Below are positions 6,890 through 14,620 of a DNA stretch of 17,134 nucleotides, piece by piece. The translations under genes were made by a program, and so were the position numbers. The DNA is taken from NCBI GenBank assembly GCA_035906235.1, contig JAMIFN010000062.1, forward strand, positions 1-17,134. Reading direction: 5' to 3'. Origin of the DNA: JAMIFN01 sp035906235. GTDB taxonomy: Bacteria > Pseudomonadota > Gammaproteobacteria > Burkholderiales > Burkholderiaceae_C. The notes beneath the pieces are model-generated. The model saw only the letters and a list, made by a program, of their open reading frames with translations. It was not told where the DNA came from and made no database searches. Each line of letters opens with the position of its first letter. Positions within the stretch are counted from its first letter, which is position 1.

Positions 6890-7906
6890 TTAGGCTGCAA
6901 TACCGAAGTCTTCGGTCACCATAGCTTCCAGTGCGGCTAGCCAGGCCGCGCTGTCGTTCAAGCAAGGAATAAAGCGCAAGTCTTGACCACCAGCTTGCAT
7001 AAAAATAGCACGGTTTTCGATGGCGATTTCTTCCAGGGTTTCCAGGCAGTCAGCCACAAAACCTGGGCAAAACACATCCACGGTGCGCAGGCCTTGCGCG
7101 GCTAATTTTTCCAGTGTGGTGTCGGTGGCTGGCGCCAGCCATTTAGCTTTGCCAAAACGCGATTGAAAGCTGATTTGCCATTGCTGGGGCTGCAATTGCA
7201 GGGCTGCCGCCAATAGCTGGGCTGTTTGCTGGCATTGCACAGCATAGGGGTCGCCTAAATCCACCGTGCGCTGCGGCACGCCATGAAAGCTCAGCAGCAG
7301 TTTTTCTGCCCGACCATGCTGCAGCCAATGCGCTTGCACTTGGGCGGCTAGGGCGGCGATATAAGCAGGGTGCTGGTGAAAGTCGCTCATGATATTAAGG
7401 CTGGGAATATGGCGTTGCTGGGCGCTCCAGGCCGCAAGGCTGTCGTACACACTGGCTGTGGTGGTGCCTGAATATTGCGGGTACATGGGCAAGATCACGA
7501 TGCGCTGGGCACCATCTGCCTGCGCCTGGCTTAAAACGGCGGGCAGGGCGGGCTGGCCATAGCGCATGGCGGTATAGACCTTGGCCTGATGCCCCAAACG
7601 CGCTTGCAAGCCTGCAGCTTGTAGCTGGGTGTAGTGCAGCAGGGGCGAACCTTTATCGCCCAGCCAAATTTGTGCGTATTTGGCTGCAGATTTTTTAGGG
7701 CGAGTTGGCAAGATGATGCCGTACAGAATGGGCAGCCATGCTGCACGCGGAATTTCCACCACACGCGGGTCGCTTAAAAATTCGGCCAGATAGCGCCGAA
7801 CCGCGGTAGTAGTGGGGGCATCTGGCGTGCCCAAATTGCACAAAATCACAGCCGTGTCGGCAGGCTTGGTGCTGGAGTTTTTTGGGGCAGTGGCTATCGC
7901 TGGCAT
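6890..7906 (-). CDS. hemH: Ferrochelatase
   Basis: HemH inserts Fe2+ into protoporphyrin IX, the last step of protoheme synthesis, at the inner membrane. With the ATG at 7904-7906 the protein has 338 residues. Family marks are AVILCNLGTPDAP near residue 19, PMYPQYSGTTTASVYD (140-155), the active-site histidine His208 in LLSFHGVPQR, and the conserved Glu289 in CPGFVADCLETLEEI. The open frame continues 69 codons upstream, across the divergent promoter region and into the neighbouring gene, and reads as non-protein, so I use 7906. The nearest purine-rich site (AGGA) is about 12 bases from this ATG, so the start is likely but not certain. The gene is divergent from the thioesterase gene and convergent with ilvC. 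Confidence 0.94.
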   Translation of the reverse strand: MPAIATAPKNSSTKPADTAVILCNLGTPDAPTTTAVRRYLAEFLSDPRVVEIPRAAWLPILYGIILPTRPKKSAAKYAQIWLGDKGSPLLHYTQLQAAGLQARLGHQAKVYTAMRYGQPALPAVLSQAQADGAQRIVILPMYPQYSGTTTASVYDSLAAWSAQQRHIPSLNIMSDFHQHPAYIAALAAQVQAHWLQHGRAEKLLLSFHGVPQRTVDLGDPYAVQCQQTAQLLAAALQLQPQQWQISFQSRFGKAKWLAPATDTTLEKLAAQGLRTVDVFCPGFVADCLETLEEIAIENRAIFMQAGGQDLRFIPCLNDSAAWLAALEAMVTEDFGIAA

Positions 7907-7928
7907 AGGGCGGCATTGTCCTATGAAA

Positions 7929-7964
7929 ATGCCACATAAAGCGCCACATGCAGCGCCACATAAA
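7929..7964 (+). repeat. Three tandem 12-bp repeats in the hemH/thioesterase divergent gap
   Basis: Units are ATGCCACATAAA, GCGCCACATGCA and GCGCCACATAAA, in perfect 12-bp register. They lie about 20 bases upstream of hemH and 40 bases upstream of the thioesterase start. The place and spacing could suit a regulator-binding array or simple slippage; neither can be decided here. Confidence 0.6.
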
Positions 7965-8003
7965 ACCCTAGGCCGCGCGGACGGCTGGCAAGGCGCTAGA
8001 CTT

Positions 8004-8444
8004 ATGCCCCTTATGAAGATTTCCATCCCTGAAAACAAAAAATTCATGCACCAATGCAGCATCCCTATTCGCTGGGGCGATATGGATGCCGTCGGCCATG
8101 TGAACAACACCAACTACATCCGCTATTTAGAGATAGCCCGCACTGAGTGGATGATGCAAATGCGCGCTGACAGCGGCGAGGGCTACCCGGCCAAAACGGG
8201 GCCCATCATCGTGAATGTGTTTTGCAATTTTTATTTGCCCATGAAGTTTCCCGGCAATGTGATTGCCAAGCTTTATGCCAGCGATTGCGGCCGCTCCACC
8301 TTTGACACCTGGGTCACGATGGAACTAGAGGGGCAAGAGGGCACGATTTACGCTGCAGGCGGCGCCACGGTGATCTGGATCGATATGGAAAAAGAGCGCG
8401 CCGTCAGCCTGCCAGACTGGGTGCGCAAAGTGGTGGAGGGCTAA
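8004..8444 (+). CDS. Acyl-CoA thioesterase of the 4HBT hotdog superfamily
   Basis: The start is the ATG at 8004 (AAGG about 10 bases upstream), giving 146 residues; an ATG three codons later is also possible. The longer open frame runs back into hemH and is not used. The motif RWGDMDAVGHVNNTNYIRYLE (residues 23-43) is the hotdog-fold thioesterase signature, with the catalytic Asp in DMD and the conserved HVNN. Such enzymes hydrolyse acyl-CoA or related thioesters; the substrate cannot be read from sequence. Although it lies beside tolQR, it lacks the DTDAGGVVYH motif of the Tol-Pal-linked YbgC and points the opposite way. Its TAA stop is formed by the CTAA at the edge of a MITE-like element, so the original C-terminus may have differed. 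Confidence 0.85.
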   Translation: MPLMKISIPENKKFMHQCSIPIRWGDMDAVGHVNNTNYIRYLEIARTEWMMQMRADSGEGYPAKTGPIIVNVFCNFYLPMKFPGNVIAKLYASDCGRSTFDTWVTMELEGQEGTIYAAGGATVIWIDMEKERAVSLPDWVRKVVEG

Positions 8445-8616
8445 GGAGCCTCTGCATAACCCCCCTTTCGGCGCAGGCATCTCACCATCAGGCGGGTTAC
8501 TGTGTTCAAAAAACTGACCAGAACGCCCGCTATGGCTCGTTTTTTATGGCAAAGCCATAGCAGGCGGCCTTGCTCCCACCCATTCTGCAGGCTGAGCGCC
8601 CGCTATGGCTCGTTTT
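8445..8616 (+). mobile_element. MITE-like element, rearranged second copy
   Basis: It starts GGAGCCTCTGCATAACCC right after CTAA (8441-8444) and matches the reverse complement of the 2810-2971 element over about 100 bases, then again around CCATTCTG and TGAGCGCC (8580-8600). The far terminal repeat is missing. Instead, a block CGCCCGCTATGGCTCGTTTT occurs twice (8524-8543 and 8597-8616), and an inverted copy of part of it (8554-8566) makes a 13-bp hairpin arm with 8524-8536. The right boundary is approximate. Confidence 0.6.
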
Positions 8617-8639
8617 GCTAGCGGCAACTATCAATAGCG

Positions 8640-8667
8640 TAGCTGCCCAGGCAGGTTTTGCGGCCTA
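8640..8667 (+). repeat. 28-bp dispersed intergenic repeat, copy C
   Basis: It reads TAGCTGCCCAGGCAGG then TTTTGCGGCCTA, exactly 28 bp as in copies A and D. It lies between the convergent thioesterase gene and tolR, just right of the rearranged MITE copy. Confidence 0.7.
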
Positions 8668-8698
8668 AAACCCTGATTTAAGGCTTAAAAAGATAGGT

Positions 8699-9139
8699 CT
8701 AATCTGCTTTGGCAACAGCTAGGCCTATGTTTTTGATCTGCGCTTTGCGCAGCGCATCCATGGTTTGCAGCACGGTGTCGTAGCTTAGTTTGCGGCTGGC
8801 GGCAATCACCACGGGCAGCCCAGACTTGGCGCTTTGCAGGTTTTGCACCTGTGCCACTACATCGGCCAAGCTGCTGCCTTCGTCAGCCAACACGCCTTTG
8901 CGTTTGCTGCTGAGCTGGTATTGCCCTTGGGCGTTGATGGACAAAGTCAGCGCATCGCCCGCATCTGGCGGCGCTGCGCTGTTGCTGACCGATGGCAGGT
9001 CGATATGGCCTGTGGTGATCAAGGGCGCAGTCACCATAAAAATGGTTAGCAGCACTAGCATGACATCAATAAAGGGCACCATATTGATTTCGCCCATGGC
9101 GCGGCGTCCTCGGCGGCGGCTGTTGTGCGTACTAGGCAT
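8699..9139 (-). CDS. tolR: Tol-Pal proton channel subunit TolR (ExbD/TolR family)
   Basis: From the ATG at 9137-9139 the protein has 146 residues. It has a basic cytoplasmic tail (NSRRRGRRAMGEINMVPF), one membrane helix (about residues 20-42) holding the essential proton-path aspartate Asp25 in FIDVMLVLL, and a periplasmic domain ending in conserved TolR features (VVIAASRKLSYDTVLQTMDALRKAQIKNIGLAV). TolR works with TolQ in the inner membrane to energise TolA and Pal for outer membrane constriction at division. The longer open frame upstream overlaps tolQ and is not used. The gene starts 13 bases after tolQ. The expected next gene, tolA, is absent; a MITE and a convergent gene follow. Confidence 0.93.
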   Translation of the reverse strand: MPSTHNSRRRGRRAMGEINMVPFIDVMLVLLTIFMVTAPLITTGHIDLPSVSNSAAPPDAGDALTLSINAQGQYQLSSKRKGVLADEGSSLADVVAQVQNLQSAKSGLPVVIAASRKLSYDTVLQTMDALRKAQIKNIGLAVAKAD

Positions 9140-9152
9140 GGCGATTCTGGGC

Positions 9153-9878
9153 TTAGCGCGTAGCGGGGCTGATGGACTGCGCAGCAGTCGGCATGGCACT
9201 AGGCGCGGGCAGCAATTGGCGTTGCAAGATATTGCTGAACTCGTCGATAAAGGCTTCAAGCTGTAGGGCCATGCGATCCGTATCGCGGGCATAGCGGTTA
9301 TAGGCCAATACCGCAGGAATGGCGGCCAGCAAACCCATAGCGGTGGCAACCAAGGCCTCGGCAATGCTAGGGGCAACGGTGGCTAAGGTCATCTGGCTGG
9401 CGCCGCCAAATTTGGTGAAGGTGCTCATGATGCCCCAGACCGTGCCAAACAAGCCGACATAGGGCGAGATCGAGCCGACTGAGGCCAAAAAGGGCAGGCC
9501 GTCCTCCAGCGCATCCAATTCGCGTTGCATGGCCACGCGCATGGCGCGGCCTGCGCTATCCAAAATCAGGGTGCTATCACCCACGCGGCGTTCGCGCAGC
9601 TTTTGCACTTCTTGCATGCCAGCTAAAAAAACCTGTTCCATGGCGCCAGCCTGCTTGCTGTTTTTCTTGGCGGCTAAATGCAAATCGGCCAGCGATGTGC
9701 CTGACCAAAAATCGTCTTCAAAGGCGCGGCTTTGCTGCCTTGCGCGGCGCAATTGCTGGTATTTGTGAAAAATCAGTGCCCAGCAAGCAATAGATGCAGC
9801 CACTAGCACCAACATCACCAGTTGCACCACCAAGCTGGCGTGCCAGACCAAAGAGAACAAAGAGAGCGTGTCGTTCAT
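9153..9878 (-). CDS. tolQ: Tol-Pal proton channel subunit TolQ (ExbB/TolQ/MotA family)
   Basis: From the ATG at 9876-9878 the protein has 241 residues. It has three membrane helices: about 14-37, 131-153 and 174-194. The family core SISPYVGLFGTVWGIM runs from residue 136 into helix 2, and PSIAEALVATAMGLLAAIPAV covers helix 3. A long cytoplasmic loop lies between helices 1 and 2. With TolR it forms the proton-driven motor of the Tol-Pal system. ExbB is the alternative, but the opening MNDTLSLFSLVWHASLVVQLVM and the following TolR favour TolQ. The upstream extension of the frame crosses the divergent valS start region and is not used. The gap to valS is only 73 bases, so the two promoters must lie close together. 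Confidence 0.93.
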   Translation of the reverse strand: MNDTLSLFSLVWHASLVVQLVMLVLVAASIACWALIFHKYQQLRRARQQSRAFEDDFWSGTSLADLHLAAKKNSKQAGAMEQVFLAGMQEVQKLRERRVGDSTLILDSAGRAMRVAMQRELDALEDGLPFLASVGSISPYVGLFGTVWGIMSTFTKFGGASQMTLATVAPSIAEALVATAMGLLAAIPAVLAYNRYARDTDRMALQLEAFIDEFSNILQRQLLPAPSAMPTAAQSISPATR

Positions 9879-9951
9879 AGTGGGGCAGATTGTAGAGGGG
9901 CAGGCCGTTAAAATGAGCGGTTTACTTTTGCCCGCACCTATTTTTAGCACT

Positions 9952-12867
9952 ATGAGTACTGCCACCCCTAGCATTCCCGCCCAGCCTAGCTTAGATAGCT
10001 TGGCCAAATCTTTTGAACCCGCAGCCATCGAGCAGCGCTGGGGGCCCTTTTGGGAGGCGCAAAACTACGGTCACGCAGGCTATCGCGGTACGGGGCAGCC
10101 CAGCGCTGAGGCGGCAGCTAAAGGCCAGAATTTCGCGATTCAGCTGCCGCCGCCCAATGTCACCGGCACCCTGCATATGGGACACGCCTTTAACCAAACC
10201 ATTATGGATAGCCTCACGCGCTACCACCGCATGTTGGGGCATAACACGGTGTGGCTGCCCGGCACCGACCACGCCGGCATCGCCACGCAAATCGTGGTGG
10301 AGCGCCAATTGCAGGGCCAAGGCATCAGCCGCCACGATTTAGGCCGCAAAAACTTTGTTGCCAAAGTGTGGGAATGGAAGGAGCAATCGGGCAGCACCAT
10401 CACCAACCAAATGCGGCGCATGGGCGATACGGTGGACTGGAGCCGCGAATACTTCACCATGGACGACAAGCTCAACACCGTGGTGAACGAAACCTTTGTG
10501 CAGCTGTATGAGCAAGGCCTGATTTACCGAGGCAAACGCTTGGTGAACTGGGACCCAGTTTTGCAATCGGCGGTGTCGGATTTAGAGGTTGAAAGCGAAG
10601 AAAAAGACGGCTCGCTCTGGCATATTGCCTACCCTTTGAGCGATGGCAGCGGCCAGCTGGTGGTGGCCACCACGCGCCCCGAAACCATGCTGGGCGATGT
10701 GGCGGTGATGGTGCACCCCGAAGACGAGCGTTACCAAGCATTGATCGGCAAAACGGTCAAGCTGCCGCTGTCGGCTGACACCCCTGCGGCTTGGCGCGAA
10801 ATCCCCATCATCGCTGATGATTATGTCGATAAAGAATTTGGCACGGGCGTGGTCAAAGTCACCCCCGCGCACGACCCCAACGATTACCAAGTCGGGCAGC
10901 GCCACGGCCTGCCTATGATTTGCGTCTTAACCCTGCAAGCGGCCATCAACGACAACGCGCCCGAGAAATACCGTGGCCTAGATCGCTTTGTGGCACGCAA
11001 AGCCATCGTGGCCGATTTAGATGCGGCGGGTTTGCTGGTGGAAACCAAAAAACACAAGCTCATGGTGCCCATTTGCACCCGCACGGGGCAGGTGGTGGAA
11101 CCCATGCTGACCGATCAATGGTTCGTCGCCATGAATAAAGCCCCCGAAACTGGCGTGGGCGCGGGTAAATCGATTGCGCAAAAAGCCATCGATGCGGTGG
11201 AAAGCGGGCAAGTGCGTTTTGTGCCTGAGAACTGGGTCAATACCTATAACCAGTGGATGAACAATATCCAAGACTGGTGCATCAGCCGCCAATTGTGGTG
11301 GGGGCATCAAATCCCCGCTTGGTATGACGAAGACGGCAAAGTCTATGTGGCACGCAACGAGGCCGAGGCGCAAGCTCAAGCCGACAAAATTGCGCCAGGA
11401 AAAACCCTCACACGCGATGCCGATGTGCTGGACACTTGGTATTCCAGCGCCCTAGTGCCTTTCAGTACCCTGGGCTGGCCTAGCCAGACCGATGGTGCCA
11501 CGGCCGACTACAACCTGTATTTGCCCAGCAGCGTGCTGGTCACGGGCTACGACATCATCTTTTTCTGGGTGGCGCGCATGATCATGATGAGCACGCACTT
11601 CACCGGGCGCGTGCCGTTTAAAGATGTGTATATCCACGGCTTGGTGCGCGATGCCAACGGCAAGAAGATGAGCAAATCCGAAGGCAATGTGCTCGACCCC
11701 GTGGATTTGATCGACGGCATTGCGCTTGACCCTTTGCTGGATAAGCGCACCACAGGCTTGCGCAAACCCGAAACTGCGCCCAAGGTGCGCAAAGACACGG
11801 CTAAAGAGTTTCCTGATGGCATCCCCGCCTATGGCGCAGATGCCCTGCGTTTTACCTTTGCGGCGCTGGCTTCGCTGGGGCGCAGCATCAATTTCGACAG
11901 CAAACGCTGCGAGGGCTACCGCAATTTCTGCAATAAATTGTGGAACGCCAGCCGCTTTGTGCTGATGAATTGCGAAGGCTATGACTGCGGCCTAGAAGGG
12001 GAAGTGACACTCAGCGCGGCCGATCGTTGGATCGCCAGCCGCCTGCAACGCGTCGAGGCCGAAATCGCCAAAAACTTTGCCGAATACCGCCTCGATTTGG
12101 CTGCGCAAGCCATCTACGATTTTGTCTGGAATGAGTTTTGCGATTGGTATCTGGAAATCGCCAAGGTACAAATCCAGCAAGGCGATGCCCAACAGCAACG
12201 CGGCACACGCCGCAGCCTGATGCGCGTGCTCGAAGCCATTTTGCGCTTGGCCCACCCCATCATCCCCTTTATTACCGAAGAGTTGTGGCAAAAAATCGCC
12301 CCTGTTGCAGGCTTGAAAGCGGCAGACTCCATCAGCATCAGCGCCTACCCCGTAAGCCAAGCCGAAAAAATCGACGAAGCGGCCGAAGCGCAGTTTGCCC
12401 GCATGAAGGCGCTGGTCGATGCCTGTCGCAATCTGCGTGGCGAAATGCAGGTTTCGCCCGCTACCAAATTGCCTTTGCTGGTGCTGGCCAGCGGTGATAC
12501 TGCCGATTTTGTGGCGGCGCAAACGCCTGTGCTGCAAGCCTTGGCCAAGTTGAACGAGGTCAAAGTTTTTGCCGACGAAGCCGCTTGGCAACAAGCCTGC
12601 GGCCATGCCCCTGTGGCCGTGGTGGGCGAGGCGCGCTTGGGGCTGTTTATGCAAGTCGATGTGGTGGCAGAAACGGCGCGTTTAGGTAAAGAGGCCGCGC
12701 GTTTGCAAGGCGAAATTGCCAAAGCCCATGGCAAGTTGAACAACGAAGGCTTTGTTGCTAAAGCGCCGCCCGCCGTCTTAGAGCAAGAGCGCAAACGCGT
12801 GGCTGATTTTGGCGCGACACTGGCGAAAATCCAAGCCCAATTAAGCACGCTGAAAGCCCAAGCGTGA
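9952..12867 (+). CDS. valS: Valine-tRNA ligase
   Basis: ValS charges tRNA-Val and edits mischarged threonine. The ATG at 9952 gives 971 residues, close to the E. coli length of 951. The class I signatures are HMGH at 75-78 (in PPNVTGTLHMGHAFN) and KMSKS at 572-576. Between them lie the CP1 editing domain (VVATTRPETMLGDVAV and GTGVVKVTPAHDPND) and WCISRQLWWGHQIPAW. The C-terminus has the ValS coiled-coil arm (about the last 70 residues). An in-frame ATG at 9913 is possible, but it overlaps a TAAAAT that may be the promoter -10, which favours 9952. The ribosome binding site at 9952 is poor. The stop overlaps the RDD gene by GTGA. Confidence 0.96.
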   Translation: MSTATPSIPAQPSLDSLAKSFEPAAIEQRWGPFWEAQNYGHAGYRGTGQPSAEAAAKGQNFAIQLPPPNVTGTLHMGHAFNQTIMDSLTRYHRMLGHNTVWLPGTDHAGIATQIVVERQLQGQGISRHDLGRKNFVAKVWEWKEQSGSTITNQMRRMGDTVDWSREYFTMDDKLNTVVNETFVQLYEQGLIYRGKRLVNWDPVLQSAVSDLEVESEEKDGSLWHIAYPLSDGSGQLVVATTRPETMLGDVAVMVHPEDERYQALIGKTVKLPLSADTPAAWREIPIIADDYVDKEFGTGVVKVTPAHDPNDYQVGQRHGLPMICVLTLQAAINDNAPEKYRGLDRFVARKAIVADLDAAGLLVETKKHKLMVPICTRTGQVVEPMLTDQWFVAMNKAPETGVGAGKSIAQKAIDAVESGQVRFVPENWVNTYNQWMNNIQDWCISRQLWWGHQIPAWYDEDGKVYVARNEAEAQAQADKIAPGKTLTRDADVLDTWYSSALVPFSTLGWPSQTDGATADYNLYLPSSVLVTGYDIIFFWVARMIMMSTHFTGRVPFKDVYIHGLVRDANGKKMSKSEGNVLDPVDLIDGIALDPLLDKRTTGLRKPETAPKVRKDTAKEFPDGIPAYGADALRFTFAALASLGRSINFDSKRCEGYRNFCNKLWNASRFVLMNCEGYDCGLEGEVTLSAADRWIASRLQRVEAEIAKNFAEYRLDLAAQAIYDFVWNEFCDWYLEIAKVQIQQGDAQQQRGTRRSLMRVLEAILRLAHPIIPFITEELWQKIAPVAGLKAADSISISAYPVSQAEKIDEAAEAQFARMKALVDACRNLRGEMQVSPATKLPLLVLASGDTADFVAAQTPVLQALAKLNEVKVFADEAAWQQACGHAPVAVVGEARLGLFMQVDVVAETARLGKEAARLQGEIAKAHGKLNNEGFVAKAPPAVLEQERKRVADFGATLAKIQAQLSTLKAQA

Positions 12868-13433
12868 AGCCGCCTAAGCTGCACTCGACCCCAGTTAGCG
12901 ACGCGGGCATGGGCACTGCACCCATTGAGCTGGCTAGCCTAGCGGCGCGTTTTGGTACCTGGATTTACGAGGGCATCATCCTCTTTGGCCTGATTTGGTT
13001 TGCTGACTACGCCTTTGACGCGCTGACACAATCCAAACACGCACTGATGCTGCGCCACACCCGCATGGTGTTTTTGTTTTTGGTGCTGGGGCTTTACTTT
13101 GTGTACTTTTGGCGCAAGGGGCAAACCCTGCCCATGAAGACCTGGAAAATCCGCCTGCGCACCCGCGCTGGGCAGGCTGCCAGCTGGGGGCAATGCGTAT
13201 TGCGCTACGCCTTGAGCTGGCTCTGGTTTTTGCCGCCTTTGGCCCTGCTGTATTTTGTGCCGCGCCCCAGCAGCACTTTTGCCGTGTTAGCACTTTTGCT
13301 GCCTTTGGCTTGGCTGCTGTTTTATTTGTTGCTCACACGCTTTTTGCCGCAGGGGCAGTATCTGCACGATGTGCTGGCTGGCACGGTTTTAGAGCGCCAC
13401 GCACCGGCCATACCGCATCGGGGTTTGGTATAA
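12864..13433 (+). CDS. RDD family membrane protein
   Basis: The protein of 189 residues starts at a GTG that overlaps the valS stop (GTGA), so translational coupling is likely; an ATG at 12909 is the alternative. It has four hydrophobic segments (about 35-54, 68-83, 113-132, 138-157). RDD family marks are ARFGTWIYEG before helix 1 (the usual first Asp is replaced by Tyr-Glu), FWRKGQTLPMKTWKIRL after helix 2, and QYLHDVLAGTVL at the end. RDD proteins are inner membrane proteins of mostly unknown role; some have been linked to ion transport. The neighbourhood does not add a function. A 28-bp repeat begins just after the stop codon. Confidence 0.87.
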   Translation: MKPPKLHSTPVSDAGMGTAPIELASLAARFGTWIYEGIILFGLIWFADYAFDALTQSKHALMLRHTRMVFLFLVLGLYFVYFWRKGQTLPMKTWKIRLRTRAGQAASWGQCVLRYALSWLWFLPPLALLYFVPRPSSTFAVLALLLPLAWLLFYLLLTRFLPQGQYLHDVLAGTVLERHAPAIPHRGLV

Positions 13434-13439
13434 AAATAA

Positions 13440-13467
13440 GAGCTGCTCAGGCAGCTTTATCGGCCTA
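13440..13467 (+). repeat. 28-bp dispersed intergenic repeat, copy D
   Basis: It reads GAGCTGCTCAGGCAGC then TTTATCGGCCTA, preceded by the AT-rich TATAAAAATAA. In this copy AGCTGC-TCAG-GCAGCT is a perfect 6-bp hairpin, and CGGC-CTAAAA-GCCG forms a second one just after. Read on the minus strand the first hairpin is followed by a T-rich stretch, so it might act as a weak terminator. Confidence 0.72.
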
Positions 13468-13502
13468 AAAGCCGGAAACATCATCAAAAATGAGTTCTAC
13501 AC

Positions 13503-13838
13503 ATGGATCAGAAACCGTATTTTGAAAAGCACATTTTCTTTTGCCTCAACCAACGCGATGGCGGCCAGGCTTGCTGTGCCAATCACGGTGCGCAAGAGGC
13601 GTTTGAACACTGCAAAGCCGCGGTGAAAGAGGCTGGCTTGGCTGGTGCGGGCAAAGTGCGCGTGAACAAAGCAGGTTGCCTAGACCGCTGCGCGGGCGCA
13701 CCTGTGGCCGTGGTCTACCCCGAAGGTGTTTGGTACACCTTTGTGGATAACAGCGATATTGATGAAATCATCGAATTGCACCTTAAAAACGGCCAAGTGG
13801 TCGAGCGCCTCTTGCTAGGCCCCTCTGTCGGGAAGTAA
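13503..13838 (+). CDS. Thioredoxin-like [2Fe-2S] ferredoxin
   Basis: This 111-residue protein has the cysteine pattern of thioredoxin-fold [2Fe-2S] ferredoxins: Cys14 in FFCLNQRDGG, Cys24 and Cys25 in QACCANHG, then Cys59 and Cys63 in NKAGCLDRCAGAP. Cys14, one of the 24/25 pair, Cys59 and Cys63 are the likely cluster ligands. The tail (GVWYTFVDNSDIDEIIELHLKNG) is typical of the family. It probably carries electrons in the cytoplasm; its partners are unknown. It starts about 36 bases after repeat D and is followed three bases after its stop by the alpha/beta hydrolase gene, so the two form an operon. I recall this gene pair from other Burkholderiales, but cannot verify it here. Confidence 0.9.
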   Translation: MDQKPYFEKHIFFCLNQRDGGQACCANHGAQEAFEHCKAAVKEAGLAGAGKVRVNKAGCLDRCAGAPVAVVYPEGVWYTFVDNSDIDEIIELHLKNGQVVERLLLGPSVGK

Positions 13839-13841
13839 AAC

Positions 13842-14498
13842 ATGGCTACTTCAGTCAAGGCCTTGGTGCGTGGCAATAGCGAGGTGCTGTGGCTGCAGGG
13901 CAAAGCCGGGCGCATAGAAGCCTTGCGTGATAGCCCAGAGGAGGCAAGCAAAGGCACGGTGTTTGTCTGCCACCCCTATTCCCTGGCGGGTGGCAGCATG
14001 GATCACAAAGTGGTCAAAACGCTGGCGCAAGCTTTTGTCGAGCAGGGTTGGACGGCGATCCGCTTCAATATGCGCGGCGTGGGCAAAACCGAGGGTGTGT
14101 ACGACAGCGGCATAGGTGAGGCAGATGATCTGCTAGCCATCATCGAAGACATGGCACCTACTGGGGCGCTGGCGCTGGCAGGCTTTTCTTTTGGCACGCA
14201 TGTGATTTGCCAAGCTGCCAGCCGCATTGCCGATGTTTGGCAGCGCCCGCTGTCGCATCTGGTTTTGGTTGGCACTGCCACTTCACGCTTTGCCGTACCA
14301 GTTATCCCGCCAGCTTGGCACGAACGCGCTTTGTTGATTCATGGTGAGAATGACGACACGGTGCCGATCAGCACCACCCTAGACTGGTGCCGCCCGCAAA
14401 ACCTGCCGATTTTGGTGGTGCCCCAGGGTGGGCACTTTTTCCACGGCCAGCAGGGTTTGCTCAAAAACCTGGTGCTGCGCCATTTGCGCTCGATCTGA
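13842..14498 (+). CDS. Alpha/beta hydrolase (serine hydrolase fold)
   Basis: The 218-residue protein shows the alpha/beta hydrolase order. An early strand with HPYSLAGGSMDHKVV (44-58) probably forms the oxyanion region. RFNMRGVGKTEG follows at 74-85. The nucleophile elbow GFSFGT has Ser116, Asp171 lies in HGENDDTVP, and His198 in GGHFFHG completes the triad. There is no signal peptide, so it acts in the cytoplasm. The HP-x-x-x-GG-x-MD motif is typical of a group of small bacterial hydrolases loosely annotated with dienelactone hydrolases; the substrate cannot be named. It starts three bases after the ferredoxin gene and is the last core gene before the tRNA-linked insertion. Confidence 0.88.
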   Translation: MATSVKALVRGNSEVLWLQGKAGRIEALRDSPEEASKGTVFVCHPYSLAGGSMDHKVVKTLAQAFVEQGWTAIRFNMRGVGKTEGVYDSGIGEADDLLAIIEDMAPTGALALAGFSFGTHVICQAASRIADVWQRPLSHLVLVGTATSRFAVPVIPPAWHERALLIHGENDDTVPISTTLDWCRPQNLPILVVPQGGHFFHGQQGLLKNLVLRHLRSI

Positions 14499-14578
14499 AG
14501 CTCATCATCGGTTTAAGTTTGGGGATGTTGCGCACCGCGTGGGGCTGCCGCGAAGGGCTGTTTGGGCTAGCGCAAAAT

Positions 14579-14614
14579 AAAAGGGATGACCGCAGTAATG
14601 TGGACATCCCTTTT
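14579..14614 (-). terminator. Terminator of the tRNA transcript (usable from both strands)
   Basis: AAAAGGGATG (14579-14588) pairs perfectly with CATCCCTTTT (14605-14614) around 16 bases. Read on the minus strand it follows the tRNA 3' end and runs into TTTTATTTT, a normal terminator. On the plus strand, where it would end the hydrolase transcript, it is followed by TTTTGGGTTTT and may also work. Confidence 0.75.
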
Positions 14615-14620
14615 GGGTTT

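Noticed and set aside
8004..8444. The thioesterase as YbgC of the Tol-Pal cluster
   Set aside because: It lacks the YbgC DTDxGGVVYH motif, has RWGDMDxxGHVNN instead, and is transcribed opposite to tolQR.
8545..8560. TATGGC-AAA-GCCATA hairpin as a terminator for the thioesterase gene
   Set aside because: The T run precedes rather than follows the stem on the plus strand, and the structure belongs to the rearranged MITE.
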